Source: Bog-756 sp035949055 (GTDB taxonomy: Bacteria > Actinomycetota > Acidimicrobiia > Acidimicrobiales > RAAP-2). From it: DNA of 64,000 nucleotides. This document shows, piece by piece, positions 1 to 8,543 of this stretch. A model generated the notes under the pieces. It was not told where the DNA came from. It was given only the letters and a program-made list of their open reading frames with translations, and did not search any database. The position numbers were made by a program, and so were the translations under genes. The stretch is taken from contig DASZIO010000050.1 in NCBI GenBank assembly GCA_035949055.1, positions 62,001 to 126,000 of the forward strand, written 5' to 3'. Each line of letters starts with the position of its first letter. Positions within the stretch are counted from its first letter, which is position 1.

Positions 1-267
1 GCGGCCAACCGCGACGAGCGCAAGTACGCCGAGCCGGACCGGTTCAACCTCTTCCGCGAGTCTCGCCAGCATGTGGGGTTCGGGTTCGGCATCCATGTCT
101 GCCTCGGGATGCACCTGGCCCGGATGGAGTCGAGGGTGGCCATGAACACGCTGTTCGACCGGCTTCGGGACCTCCGCCTCGACCCTGCTCCCGGCCAGGA
201 CCTGCACATCCGGGGCATGGCCTTCCGGTCACCCATCGCCCTGCCGGTGGCGTTCAGCCCAGCCTGA
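1..267 (+). CDS. Cytochrome P450, C-terminal fragment (5' end outside window)
   Basis: The window opens inside this gene; 88 residues remain, in frame from base 1. They carry the heme-binding loop FGFGIHVCLG with its cysteine thiolate ligand, followed by the L-helix segment HLARMESRVA that is usual in bacterial P450s. The upstream ANRDERKYAEPDRF matches the pre-heme segment of the CYP fold. A heme monooxygenase acting on a small hydrophobic substrate is expected from the family, but the substrate cannot be inferred. A second, complete P450 lies at 5380-6603, and the neighbours are catabolic enzymes, so this may be the end of a substrate-oxidation operon. It converges on the leftward gene ending at 318. 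Confidence 0.93.
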   Translation, partial: AANRDERKYAEPDRFNLFRESRQHVGFGFGIHVCLGMHLARMESRVAMNTLFDRLRDLRLDPAPGQDLHIRGMAFRSPIALPVAFSPA

Positions 268-317
268 GCCGGTGAGCCCGGCCCGGCCGTCCAGGGCGAG
301 GCGGTCAGGATCGCCGA

Positions 318-1304
318 TCACCCCGCCCCGAGCACCTCGGGGTTGACGATGTGGCGCGGCCTCGCCCCGGCCAGCAGCCGGCAGAGGTCCTCGGCGATGA
401 TCCGGGTGTGGTTCGACTCGGTGTCGTAAGTGGCCCCCCCGATGTGCGGGGTGAGGACCACCGAAGGGAGCCCGGTGAGGGGATGGTCGGGGGGGAGCGA
501 CTCCCCTTCGAAATGGTCGAGGCCGGCTGCCCCCACCTTGCCCGACCGGAGCGCCTCGACCAGTGCCTCGGTATCGTGCAGGGCGGCCCTGGCGGTATTG
601 ATGAACACCACCCCGTCGCGCATGGCGGCGAACTGGTCTGGGCCGATCATGCCGGTGGTCTCGGCGGTCACCGGCGCGTGCATGGAGATCACGTCCGAGC
701 GTTGGAGCAGCTCTTCGAGCGAGACCGTTGCCTCCGTGGCGTAGGGGTCATAGGCCAGCACCTCGAGTCCGAGGCCGCGGAGGCGCCAGCGCAGTGCCCT
801 CCCGACCGCGCCCAGACCCACCAGCCCGGCCGTCTGCCCGGCCAGTTCGAAGGCCCGGAAGCGCTGGTAGGGGATGGTGCCGTCCCGGTAGATCTGACCG
901 GACCGCACATCGGCGTCGGCGGCCACCACCTGGCGGGTGCAGGCGAAGAGCAGGGCCACGGCCAGCTCGGCCACCGCGTCGGCGTTCCGGCCCGGTGCCC
1001 GCAGCACCGGGATGCCGGCCGCGGTGGCGGCGGGCACGTCCACGTTGGTGGGGTCACCCCGGCAACTGCCCACCGCCACCAGAGGGAGCTCGAACAGGGG
1101 CCCGGCGCACCGGTCGCTCTCGACGATGACGATGGAGGCGCCTTCCTTCGACACCCGCTCGGCCAGCTGGTCGGCGTTGAAGATGCGAAGGGTCGGCTGG
1201 TCGAGCCACGAGTCGACGGTGAGGTCGGTCAGCTCCGCCAGGAGGTCCAGCCCGGGACCGCGCACGGCCGCCGTCACCAGGGCCTTGGGCCGGGGCGTTG
1301 CCAT
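318..1304 (-). CDS. D-2-hydroxyacid dehydrogenase family protein
   Basis: A 328-residue NAD(P)-dependent oxidoreductase of the phosphoglycerate/formate dehydrogenase family, which interconverts 2-oxoacids and D-2-hydroxyacids. The Rossmann motif GLGAVGRALR lies near residue 160. The catalytic arginine sits in INTARAAL, the glutamate probably in FEGES, and the histidine in TPHIGGAT. There is no C-terminal ACT domain, so it is unlikely to be a classical SerA. It is the last gene of a leftward run (amidohydrolase, SDR, this gene), 39 nt after the SDR stop, and is probably co-transcribed. The ATG at 1304 follows GGAGCACTGAACCT. Substrate unknown. Confidence 0.85.
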   Translation of the reverse strand: MATPRPKALVTAAVRGPGLDLLAELTDLTVDSWLDQPTLRIFNADQLAERVSKEGASIVIVESDRCAGPLFELPLVAVGSCRGDPTNVDVPAATAAGIPVLRAPGRNADAVAELAVALLFACTRQVVAADADVRSGQIYRDGTIPYQRFRAFELAGQTAGLVGLGAVGRALRWRLRGLGLEVLAYDPYATEATVSLEELLQRSDVISMHAPVTAETTGMIGPDQFAAMRDGVVFINTARAALHDTEALVEALRSGKVGAAGLDHFEGESLPPDHPLTGLPSVVLTPHIGGATYDTESNHTRIIAEDLCRLLAGARPRHIVNPEVLGAG

Positions 1305-1343
1305 AGGTTCAGTGCTCCTTGTTCATCGGATCGGTGGGGGAGG

Positions 1344-2171
1344 TCAGCGGGGGCTGTGCGAGGCCGGGTCGGTCGTCCGGGAGATGGCCTGCTCGTCCAC
1401 GCGGCCCTCGGCCATGGCGATCATCCCCGCCACGAAGCTGTCGAAGTCGGACGTCTTCATCTCGACGACGGCCTTCATGTCCGGCAGGTAGTGCTCGAAC
1501 GCCGGGCCGTCGAGGCAGTCGACGATCCCGGCCGCCACCTCCTCGGGCGGGACGAGCGGGCCGACGTACAACGGGGGGTCGTTGTCGGGCTGGTCCCAGA
1601 TCTCCGTATCGATGGCCCCGGGCAGCACCAGCCGGACCGAGACACCGGTGCCGTGCAGGTCGGCGGCCATGGACTCGCTCCATCCGGCCAGGGCGAACTT
1701 CGAGCCGCAGTAGGCGGCCTCGCTGGCGATGCCGAGCCTTCCGCCCAGGCTCGACACGTTCACGATGACGCCGGCCCCGCGCTCGAGCATGCCGGGGAGG
1801 AGGGCGAGGGAGATGGCCACCGGGGACAGGTAGTTGATCGCCATGGTCCGGCGGACTTCGTCCATGGTCAGTCGCTGGACCGGCCGGCGCATCGGAGCCC
1901 CGGCGTTGTTGACGACCACGTCGACGGGGCCGAGCTCGGCGTCGATGGCCCGGGCCACCTCGGCGGCGTGCTCGGGATCGCTGAGGTCGGCCGGCCACGC
2001 CCGGGAGCCCGGGGCGGGGCCCGTGCAGTCGGCCAGCACCGCCTCGAGCCGATCGGCCCGGCGGGCCACCAGCGCCACCGTCGTCCCGCGGTCGGCCAGC
2101 AGCCGGGCCGTCGCCGCGCCGATGCCCGACGAGGCCCCGGTGACGATGGCCACCCGCGCCGGTCCGGTCAC
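1344..2171 (-). CDS. SDR family NAD(P)-dependent oxidoreductase
   Basis: A 275-residue classical short-chain dehydrogenase/reductase. The cofactor motif VTGASSGIGAAT is at residues 11-22, NNAG lies near residue 90, the catalytic serine is in NVSSLGG, and the catalytic pair is Tyr/Lys in YCGSKFAL. It should oxidise or reduce an alcohol/ketone with NAD(P)H; the substrate is unknown. Its ATG overlaps the stop codon of the upstream amidohydrolase by 4 nt (ATGA), so the two are translationally coupled and probably act on the same compound class. Confidence 0.88.
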   Translation of the reverse strand: MTGPARVAIVTGASSGIGAATARLLADRGTTVALVARRADRLEAVLADCTGPAPGSRAWPADLSDPEHAAEVARAIDAELGPVDVVVNNAGAPMRRPVQRLTMDEVRRTMAINYLSPVAISLALLPGMLERGAGVIVNVSSLGGRLGIASEAAYCGSKFALAGWSESMAADLHGTGVSVRLVLPGAIDTEIWDQPDNDPPLYVGPLVPPEEVAAGIVDCLDGPAFEHYLPDMKAVVEMKTSDFDSFVAGMIAMAEGRVDEQAISRTTDPASHSPR

Positions 2172-3898
2172 CGCGACCCTCCGGGCACCGTGACCGTGTC
2201 GGTGTCGGTGCCCGAGCGCAGGAGGGTCCCCGGCAGATTGCCGGTGAACGACCCGTGCTCGGTGATCTCGGTGCCGTTGACGAGCACGTGCTCGATCCCC
2301 TCGGCCTCGGCGTAGAGTCGGTTGGCCTCGCCGGGCAGGTCGGTCCGGGTGCGCTCCGGGCCGTGGCCCACCCGGCCGGGGTCAAACAGCACGAGGTCGG
2401 CGCACCAGCCCGGGGCCAGGCGCCCTCGGTCCCGCAGGCCGTAGAGCCGGGCCGGCACCTCGGTGAGCTGGTGGATGGCCGACTCCCAGTCGAGGAGCCC
2501 TCGCTTGCGCACGCCCTCGCCGAGGAGCGCGGTCGAATAGATGGCGCCGCACATCACGTCGAGGTGGGCACCGGCGTCCGATCCTCCGACCACGGTGCGC
2601 GGATCGAGCCACGCCTGTGACCGCAGCTCCCAGTCGGCCTCGCTCTCTGGAATGGGCGGGCGGAGCCCGGTCCGAAGCGCATCAGCCACCACCACGTCGA
2701 GCATGGCATCGAAGGGATCCTGTCCCCGCTCCTTGGCCACCTCGCCCACCGTGCGTCCTTCGCACGAGGCGTTGGCCGGGGCGAACACCTCGTCGAACTT
2801 CAGTGCCGGCCAGTGGGCCAGCGCGCCGAGGATGCCGGCCTCCTTCGAATGGGCTCCATCGTCGAGGCGACGGCGCACCTCCGGATCGGCCAGCGCCTGG
2901 AGGCGCTCGGGTACCGGCAGGGCGAGGACCTCGCGCCAGCCGGGGAGCCCGTCGATGATGGCACCGGTGAGGAACGACAAGCGGATCTGCAGGGTGTGCG
3001 GCATGGTAAGCGCTACCACCGTGGCCCCGCGCTCGGCGGCGGCCGTGGACGCGGCCAGCTGATGGTCCATGGCTCCGGGGTTGAGCGCTGACACCCCGAG
3101 CACGTTCCAGTTGACCGGGCGGTTGGCCAGCAGGGAGAGCGTGGTCATCAGCTCGACCTCGTCCTCGGTGAAGCCGTTGAGGCACCCCGGCACGATGAGC
3201 TCGAGGGTGGTGCCGGCGTGGTCCCGGATCGCGTCGGCCAGGGCCTCGAGCTCCTCCCGGCCGGCCGAGCGCGAGGGCACTGGGTTGCCCTCCCCGTCGT
3301 GGTGGGTATGGGCCTGCGAGGTGGACACCCCGAGGGCTCCTTCGTCCATCGAGCGGTGCGCCAGCGACACCATCCCCTCGATTTCCTTGGCGGTGGCCTC
3401 GCGTCCGACGGCGGCGTCGCCCATGGCCGCCCGGCGGATGGTGGAATGCCCGACCAGGAAGCCGGCGTTGACGCCGAGTCGGCCTTCGAGGCGGCTGACC
3501 CACTCGCCGAAGGAGGTCCATGACCAATCGAGGCCTTGCTCCAGCGCGGCCAGCGGCATCCCCTCGACCCTGGCCATCATGCGCGACAGGTAGGCGGAAT
3601 GAGCGGGCCCGGCCGGGGCCAGTGAAAAGCCGCAGTTCCCGCCGATCACCGTCGTCACCCCATGGAGAGGCGACGGGCTGGCCGTGGGGTCCCAGAAGAG
3701 CTGCGCGTCATAGTGGGTGTGAAGGTCGACGAACCCAGGCGCCACGATGAGGCCCTTGGCGTCGATCTCGCGGGCTCCCTGCTCGTGGACGCGGCCGACG
3801 GCCGTGACGCGGCCCGAGTGCACGGCGACATCGGCCTGCTGCCTGGGCGAACCCGTCCCGTCCACCACCGTTCCCGACCTGATCACCAGATCCAGCAC
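2168..3898 (-). CDS. Amidohydrolase family 3 protein, N-acyl-D-amino-acid deacylase-like
   Basis: A 576-residue protein starting LDLVIRSGTVVDGTGSP, the typical opening of D-aminoacylase-like amidohydrolases. The metal-binding motif HTHYD lies near residue 65, NCGFSLAP follows, and the late motif GGSDAGAH supplies the catalytic aspartate. These enzymes hydrolyse N-acyl-D-amino acids or cyclic amides with one or two zinc ions. I chose the GTG at 3898 because GGGGAGGTGAC lies just upstream; the open frame continues to 4141 but that part overlaps the divergent gene. It is first in a leftward operon with an SDR and a 2-hydroxyacid dehydrogenase. Confidence 0.85.
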   Translation of the reverse strand: MLDLVIRSGTVVDGTGSPRQQADVAVHSGRVTAVGRVHEQGAREIDAKGLIVAPGFVDLHTHYDAQLFWDPTASPSPLHGVTTVIGGNCGFSLAPAGPAHSAYLSRMMARVEGMPLAALEQGLDWSWTSFGEWVSRLEGRLGVNAGFLVGHSTIRRAAMGDAAVGREATAKEIEGMVSLAHRSMDEGALGVSTSQAHTHHDGEGNPVPSRSAGREELEALADAIRDHAGTTLELIVPGCLNGFTEDEVELMTTLSLLANRPVNWNVLGVSALNPGAMDHQLAASTAAAERGATVVALTMPHTLQIRLSFLTGAIIDGLPGWREVLALPVPERLQALADPEVRRRLDDGAHSKEAGILGALAHWPALKFDEVFAPANASCEGRTVGEVAKERGQDPFDAMLDVVVADALRTGLRPPIPESEADWELRSQAWLDPRTVVGGSDAGAHLDVMCGAIYSTALLGEGVRKRGLLDWESAIHQLTEVPARLYGLRDRGRLAPGWCADLVLFDPGRVGHGPERTRTDLPGEANRLYAEAEGIEHVLVNGTEITEHGSFTGNLPGTLLRSGTDTDTVTVPGGSR

Positions 3899-3992
3899 GC
3901 CGTCACCTCCCCGTGTCCGAGCATCGTGGCGAGCGTGCCGTGGTCGATGCGCGTGCGGCCCATGCACCGGGACGGCCGAGCCTCCCGGTGAT

Positions 3993-4007
3993 GAGAATGT
4001 CATTTTC
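3993..4007. promoter_or_regulatory. Near-perfect palindrome in divergent promoter region (operator candidate)
   Basis: GAGAATGTCATTTTC is an inverted repeat around a central T (AATG-T-CATT core, one mismatched pair). It is A/T-rich within very GC-rich DNA. It lies between the divergent amidohydrolase genes starting at 3898 (minus) and 4035 (plus), about 12 bp upstream of the -10-like TAGCTT at 4019-4024. The position and symmetry suit a repressor dimer such as a TetR-type regulator. No regulator gene is adjacent, so its binding protein is unknown. Confidence 0.45.
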
Positions 4008-4018
4008 GGTGCACATGA

Positions 4019-4024
4019 TAGCTT
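4019..4024 (+). promoter_or_regulatory. -10-like hexamer upstream of amidohydrolase
   Basis: TAGCTT (TANNNT) lies 10 nt before the ATG at 4035, with no Shine-Dalgarno sequence between. The transcript would be leaderless or nearly so. No clear -35 element is visible. Confidence 0.4.
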
Positions 4025-4034
4025 CGTTGGCGCG

Positions 4035-5309
4035 ATGGCGACCGAGGCAGCCGACCGCAGGGACAGGCACGCCGGACAGGGTCCGGGCGGCACGGTGCTG
4101 CTGCCGGACCCCAGCCCGCGGCCCATCGTGGTGCCGGTCATTTCGGTGGACGATCACCTCATCGAGCCGCCCGAGCTCTTCGTCGGTCGCATGCCATCCA
4201 CCTTGGCCGAGCGGGCACCGCGCGTCGTGGAGTCAGCTGACGGCACACAGGTCTGGGTGTTCGAGGACCGGACGTACCCGAACGTCGGCCTCAACGCCGT
4301 CGTCGGGCGGCCGCGGGAGTCATGGAGCATGGAGCCGGCGCGCTTCGACGAGATGCGCCCGGGTTGCTACGACATCGAGGCCCGGGTGGTCGACATGGAC
4401 CTCAACGGGGTGTGGGCGTCGCTGTGCTTCCCCTCGCTCGTGGCGGGGTTCTGCGGCGCCGTCTTCTCGGGGTCGGCCGATCCGGAGCTGGGATTGGCCT
4501 GTGTGCGGGCGTGGAACGCCTGGCACGCGGAGGTCTGGGCCGGGGCCCACCCCGAGCGCATCATCCCGCTGCAGCTCCCCTGGCTGGCGGACGCGACGGT
4601 GGCGGCCGCGGAGGTCCGAGCCAACGCCGCCCGTGGGTTCAAGGCGGTCAGCTTTCCCGAGTTCCCATCCCAGCTCGGCTACCCGTCGATCTTCACCGAT
4701 CACTGGGACCCCTTCTTCGCCGCGTGCGAGGAGACGGCCACCGTCGTCTGCCTCCACACCGGTGCCTCGGCGTGGGCCCCGCTGGCGTCACCCGATCCTC
4801 CCTTCGAGCTCCTGCCCACCCTGTTCACGGTCAACGCGCTGGTGGCGGCGGCCGAATGGGTGTGGTCCGGCGTGCCGATCCGCTTCCCGCACCTGGCGGT
4901 GGCCTTCTCTGAGGGTGGGATGGGGTGGGTGCCGATGCTCCTCGACCGGCTCGACTACGTCCTCCACCACTCCGGCTCGGGAACCGAGCAGAACAACTGG
5001 CCCTCGGACCTGCTCCCGAGCGAGGTGCTCAAGCGCAACTTCTGGTTCTGCACCATCGACGACCCGTCGGTCGTGGAGCTGCGCCACCGCATCGGTGTGG
5101 ACCACATCATGGTCGAGAGCGACTACCCCCATGCCGACTCGACGTGGCCAGACACCCAGGCCGTGCTGGGGGCCAGCATGGGCCATGTTCCCCGCGACGA
5201 GCTGCGCCGCATGGCCGCCGGCAACGCCGCTGCGCTGTTCCGCCATCCCCTCCCCGAGATGGACGACTGGCGCCCGCCCGGCCGCCGGCCCGCTCCCGTT
5301 GTCCCGTGA
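4035..5309 (+). CDS. Amidohydrolase family 2 (metal-dependent TIM-barrel hydrolase)
   Basis: A 424-residue protein of the amidohydrolase-2/ACMSD-like family. The first strand carries VDDHLIEPPELF (metal ligands D-x-H), a later histidine lies in VVCLHTGAS, and the C-terminal metal/catalytic aspartate is in VESDYPHADS. Family members decarboxylate or hydrolyse aromatic and carbonyl compounds, and many act in ring or steroid degradation. The ATG at 4035 was chosen because the protein starts just before the conserved core; the upstream open frame overlaps the divergent gene. A complete P450 follows 70 nt downstream, probably in the same operon. Substrate unknown. Confidence 0.82.
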   Translation: MATEAADRRDRHAGQGPGGTVLLPDPSPRPIVVPVISVDDHLIEPPELFVGRMPSTLAERAPRVVESADGTQVWVFEDRTYPNVGLNAVVGRPRESWSMEPARFDEMRPGCYDIEARVVDMDLNGVWASLCFPSLVAGFCGAVFSGSADPELGLACVRAWNAWHAEVWAGAHPERIIPLQLPWLADATVAAAEVRANAARGFKAVSFPEFPSQLGYPSIFTDHWDPFFAACEETATVVCLHTGASAWAPLASPDPPFELLPTLFTVNALVAAAEWVWSGVPIRFPHLAVAFSEGGMGWVPMLLDRLDYVLHHSGSGTEQNNWPSDLLPSEVLKRNFWFCTIDDPSVVELRHRIGVDHIMVESDYPHADSTWPDTQAVLGASMGHVPRDELRRMAAGNAAALFRHPLPEMDDWRPPGRRPAPVVP

Positions 5310-5379
5310 TCGCGCGGCCGGCCGCCAGGGCGGAGATCGCCGCCACCGCCCGACCTGTCCGCCGCGGAGCCGACCGCGC

Positions 5380-6603
5380 ATGAGCACCGGCACCGCCACG
5401 TTCGACCCCTTCTCCGACGAGTACTTCGACGATCCCTACGACCTGTACCGGAGGATGCGGGACGAGGCGCCGGTCTTCTTCAGCGAGGAGTACGGGTTCT
5501 GGGCGCTCTTCCGCTACGAGGACGTCTGCGAGGCGCACAAGGAGTGGCAGACATTCTCCTCCAGTCATGGGGTAGACCTCTCCATGTTGAGCCGGCCGCC
5601 TGAGCTCATCCGGCAGCTGCAGAGCATGATCATGCTGGACCCCCCCGAGCACGATCGGCTGCGGGCGCTGGTGAGCCGGGCGTTCACCCCTCGGGCCGTG
5701 TCGGCCCTCGAGCCGATGATCCGCGAGGTCATCACCGGGGTCCTGGACGGCTGTGACCCCGAGGGCTTCGACGCGGTGGCCGAGTTCTCGGGGCCGTTCC
5801 CGGTCGAGATCATCTCTCGCATGCTCGGCGTGCCCGGGCCCGACCGCCAGCAGATCCGTCACTGGCTCGATGCCATGCTTCACCGTGAGCCAGGGGAGAT
5901 GGACCCGACCGACGAAGGAGTGGCCGCAGCCCTCGAGACGGTGGCCTACTTCATCGACCTGGTCGGCGAGAAACGGCGGCGCCCCGGCGACGACATGATC
6001 AGCCGGCTCATCGCCGCCGAGGTCGACCGGGGGGACGGGGGCGACGGGGTCCACCCAGGCGGCACCCGATTGACCGACGACGAGATCGCCGGGTTCGCGT
6101 CGCTCCTCGGGGGTGCCGGCGCGGAGACGGTCACCAAGCTGGTGGGTAACGCCGTCGTGTTGTTTGCCCGCAATCCGGGGGAGTGGCGCAAGGTGCTCGA
6201 CGACCCCGGGGTCATCCCCGCCGCCGTGGAGGAGATCCTCCGCTACTGGCCGCCCTCGCAGTACCAGGGGAGGTTCTCGGTGCGGGAGGCCATCTACAGC
6301 GGCGTCACCGTCCCGCCCGGCTTCCCCACCATCCTGGTCACCGGTTCGGCCAGCCGGGACGAGCGCTTCTACGACCGGCCGGACGACTTCGACGTCGGCC
6401 GCCCGCCGAGCCTGGCGCTCGGGTTCGGCTATGGCATCCACAGCTGCCTCGGGGCTGCGCTGGCGCGCATGGAGAGCCGCATCGCCATCGAGGAGCTGGC
6501 CCGCCGCTGGCCGCGCTACGAGGTCGACGAGGACGGCTGCCGGCGCGTCCACATGTCGAACGTGGCCGGCTACTCGCGCGTGCCGCTGCGTCGGATGGCC
6601 TAG
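5380..6603 (+). CDS. Cytochrome P450
   Basis: A complete 407-residue bacterial class I P450. The I-helix oxygen-activation motif GGAGAET is near residue 247, the K-helix E-x-x-R is in EEILRYW, and the heme loop FGYGIHSCLG carries the cysteine ligand. The N-terminus DPFSDEYFDDPYDLYRRMRDEAP is typical of soluble actinobacterial CYPs. It needs a ferredoxin and reductase, neither of which is encoded nearby. It follows the amidohydrolase in the same direction, and its stop codon overlaps the end of the convergent VOC gene by 4 bp. The substrate cannot be inferred. Confidence 0.93.
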   Translation: MSTGTATFDPFSDEYFDDPYDLYRRMRDEAPVFFSEEYGFWALFRYEDVCEAHKEWQTFSSSHGVDLSMLSRPPELIRQLQSMIMLDPPEHDRLRALVSRAFTPRAVSALEPMIREVITGVLDGCDPEGFDAVAEFSGPFPVEIISRMLGVPGPDRQQIRHWLDAMLHREPGEMDPTDEGVAAALETVAYFIDLVGEKRRRPGDDMISRLIAAEVDRGDGGDGVHPGGTRLTDDEIAGFASLLGGAGAETVTKLVGNAVVLFARNPGEWRKVLDDPGVIPAAVEEILRYWPPSQYQGRFSVREAIYSGVTVPPGFPTILVTGSASRDERFYDRPDDFDVGRPPSLALGFGYGIHSCLGAALARMESRIAIEELARRWPRYEVDEDGCRRVHMSNVAGYSRVPLRRMA

Positions 6604-7022
6604 CGCTTCCCGGGCTCGGCCTCCCTATCCGGGCGGGACGGTGGACCGGACGGTGCGGCCAGGTCCGGGTCCTGTTGCAGCTCGACGGTGTTGCCGGCCG
6701 GGTCGGCCACCCAGATCTGGACGACCTCCCCCTGGACGCCGCGGACGTAGGGGACCCCGTCGCGCTCGAGCTCGGCGATGGCGCCGTCGAGGTCCTCGAC
6801 CCCGAAGCAGACATGCGGGCCCGTCGGGCGGATGGCGGATCCACCCGCGGGCGCGTCCACCAGGTGCACCTGGGCAGAGCCGGCGCGCAGCCACCGGCCT
6901 TCGACCCCGGGGATGTGCGGCCGCGGCAGACCGGGAAGGTTGAGGCCACGGTAGAAGGCTTCGGCTTCGGCGAGGCGGCCCTCGACGTTGACGCTGTGGT
7001 GGAGGATGCGAGTCACTCGCAC
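6600..7022 (-). CDS. VOC (glyoxalase/bleomycin-resistance/dioxygenase fold) protein
   Basis: A 140-residue vicinal-oxygen-chelate protein starting with ILHHSVNVEGRLAEAEAFYR, where the histidine is the first metal ligand. The pattern ends with FGVEDLDGAIAELE and VADPAGNTVELQQD, where the glutamate is the last ligand. It may be an isomerase, lyase or dioxygenase-like enzyme; the reaction is not predictable. It is the last gene of a leftward operon behind the Gfo/Idh oxidoreductase and another VOC gene, 3 nt after that gene's stop codon. Confidence 0.8.
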   Translation of the reverse strand: MRVTRILHHSVNVEGRLAEAEAFYRGLNLPGLPRPHIPGVEGRWLRAGSAQVHLVDAPAGGSAIRPTGPHVCFGVEDLDGAIAELERDGVPYVRGVQGEVVQIWVADPAGNTVELQQDPDLAAPSGPPSRPDREAEPGKR

Positions 7023-7025
7023 CGC

Positions 7026-7421
7026 TCACGTCTCCTCGGGCGCCGGCGCGGGTTCCAGTTGCTCCATGAACTCGAGCCGGGTGTTCCCCGGGGCCTCGAC
7101 GAAGGCGATCCGCCGGCGGCCGAAGACCCCGACGACCTCGGCCGGCCCCCACAGGACGGACTGACCCGCCAGCTCAGCGTCGAGGTCGTCGGTGAAGAGC
7201 GCAGCATGGAGGAAGCCGTCGGCGGGGAGCGACACCGAGTCCTCGTAGATGGCGCGCGTGAACAGGGTGATGAGCACCGGGCCGAGGTGCGCGTCGGCCC
7301 GCTCACCCCCGTGCCATGGCCCCCGCCCCGAAATGCTGGCGCCGGCCTGCTCGAAGAAGGACAGCGCCGCGTCGAGGTCCGACACCTTGACCGCCAGGTT
7401 CCCGAAGCCGGTGACCGTCAC
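7026..7421 (-). CDS. VOC fold protein (second of a tandem pair)
   Basis: A 131-residue glyoxalase-fold protein with the start FGNLAVKVSDLDAALSFFEQAGA and the end VEAPGNTRLEFMEQLEP. The usual first-strand histidine is replaced by asparagine (GNLAV), so metal binding may be altered. The GTG at 7421 overlaps the Gfo/Idh stop by 4 nt (GTGA), which fixes the start despite a longer open frame upstream. Two VOC genes in a row behind an oxidoreductase suggest successive steps on one compound, or subunits of one enzyme; this is inference. Confidence 0.75.
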   Translation of the reverse strand: MTVTGFGNLAVKVSDLDAALSFFEQAGASISGRGPWHGGERADAHLGPVLITLFTRAIYEDSVSLPADGFLHAALFTDDLDAELAGQSVLWGPAEVVGVFGRRRIAFVEAPGNTRLEFMEQLEPAPAPEET

Positions 7422-8530
7422 CGGGGCCAACCGTCGGGTACCACCAAGCCGGTGATGGTGCGGGGGTCGACAGCCGACCCCGTGTTGGCGGCCTGGTAGA
7501 CGGCGAAGCACAGCTGGAGCGCCTTGGCCGCTTCGGCCGCACTCATCTCGGCGGGCACGCCGTCGACCAGCACGTCGACGAAATGGGCGGCTGAACGATC
7601 GAAGCCGAGGCTCCAGGCGGATGGCACGTCGCTGTAGGTCGTGGTCGTCTGGTTGCCGTGACCGCCGTGGTAGAGCACAACCGCGGGTAGATCGAGCATC
7701 TCGCCGGTGCAGCGCGTGACCCACAAGAACCCCTCGTCGCCCTGGATTTCGAAGAACTCGTCGGCACCGTAGAAGGAGGAGCGCATCCACATGGCGGGGG
7801 CGTAGGAAACCTCCATGGTGCCCAGCAGGCCGGGTTCCTCGTACTCGAAGATGGCCGCGCACGGCTCGAAGAAGTAGTCGCGGCGCCTGACCACCGCCTG
7901 GACCGAGACGATGTCCTGATCGACGAGCCACAGAGCCACCGCGTACTTGTGGATCATGTCGTCGAAGAGGTGCCCCCCGGGACTCTTGTTGTTCAGGCGC
8001 CAGGTGTAGCCGTCCGCTTCGAGGCCGGCCTGGAAGGCGGAGTCGGTCTGGCCCACCACCGTGCGCAGCCGCACGTGGGTGGGCGTGCCGATGGCGCCCT
8101 GGCCGATCAGTTGCTTGGCCCGGACCAGGGGCGGGTAGTGCCGGAAGCACTCGCTGATTCGGAAGATGACCCCGGCATCGGCCGCGGCCTTCTCCATGAC
8201 CAGGGCGTCGGCCACGCTGTTGGCGATGGGCTTCTGGCAGGAGATGTGCTTGCCAGCCTCGGCGGCCGCCAGGACGTGGTCGCGGTGAAGGTGGGTCGGG
8301 GTGAGGATCTCGACCGCGTCGAGGTCGGGATCGGCCAAGAGGTCGTCGAGGGCGGTGAACGAATAGGCCGCACCCCATCCCTCGGCCGCCGCCGCCGCCC
8401 TTCCTTCGAACGGATCGCACACGGCCACTACGTCGCAGCGCGGATCGGCCAGGTAGCCGTTCACGTTGAGCGAAGCGATGTTGCCCGCGCCGACGATCCC
8501 GATTCGTGGACGATCTACCGTCTCTGACAT
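7418..8530 (-). CDS. Gfo/Idh/MocA family oxidoreductase
   Basis: A 370-residue NAD(P)-dependent sugar/inositol-type dehydrogenase. The Rossmann motif IGIVGAGNIAS is at residues 10-20, and the family EKP motif appears as CQKPIA near residue 98. The C-terminal region carries NKSPGGHLFDDMIHKYAVALWL, which includes the conserved substrate-site lysine and histidine region. Members oxidise cyclic polyols or sugars and derivatives. The ATG at 8530 sits 7 nt after a TACGCT -10 hexamer on the minus strand, so the operon (this gene and two VOC genes) probably has a leaderless transcript. Confidence 0.85.
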   Translation of the reverse strand: MSETVDRPRIGIVGAGNIASLNVNGYLADPRCDVVAVCDPFEGRAAAAAEGWGAAYSFTALDDLLADPDLDAVEILTPTHLHRDHVLAAAEAGKHISCQKPIANSVADALVMEKAAADAGVIFRISECFRHYPPLVRAKQLIGQGAIGTPTHVRLRTVVGQTDSAFQAGLEADGYTWRLNNKSPGGHLFDDMIHKYAVALWLVDQDIVSVQAVVRRRDYFFEPCAAIFEYEEPGLLGTMEVSYAPAMWMRSSFYGADEFFEIQGDEGFLWVTRCTGEMLDLPAVVLYHGGHGNQTTTTYSDVPSAWSLGFDRSAAHFVDVLVDGVPAEMSAAEAAKALQLCFAVYQAANTGSAVDPRTITGLVVPDGWPR

Positions 8531-8537
8531 GAGCGTC

Positions 8538-8543
8538 AGCGTA
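8538..8543 (-). promoter_or_regulatory. Leaderless -10 element for the Gfo/Idh operon
   Basis: On the minus strand TACGCT (8543 to 8538) is followed by 7 nt and then the ATG at 8530. There is no Shine-Dalgarno sequence, which is consistent with transcription starting at the A of ATG. Confidence 0.5.

Noticed and set aside
351..2315. A 654-codon open frame on the plus strand.
   Set aside because: Antisense to the hydroxyacid dehydrogenase and SDR genes, which have clear motifs; the encoded sequence is His/Arg/Gly-rich with no domain.
3899..4141. Upstream extension of the D-aminoacylase-like gene to 4141.
   Set aside because: It would overlap the divergent amidohydrolase gene; the GTG at 3898 has a strong Shine-Dalgarno sequence and fits the family start.
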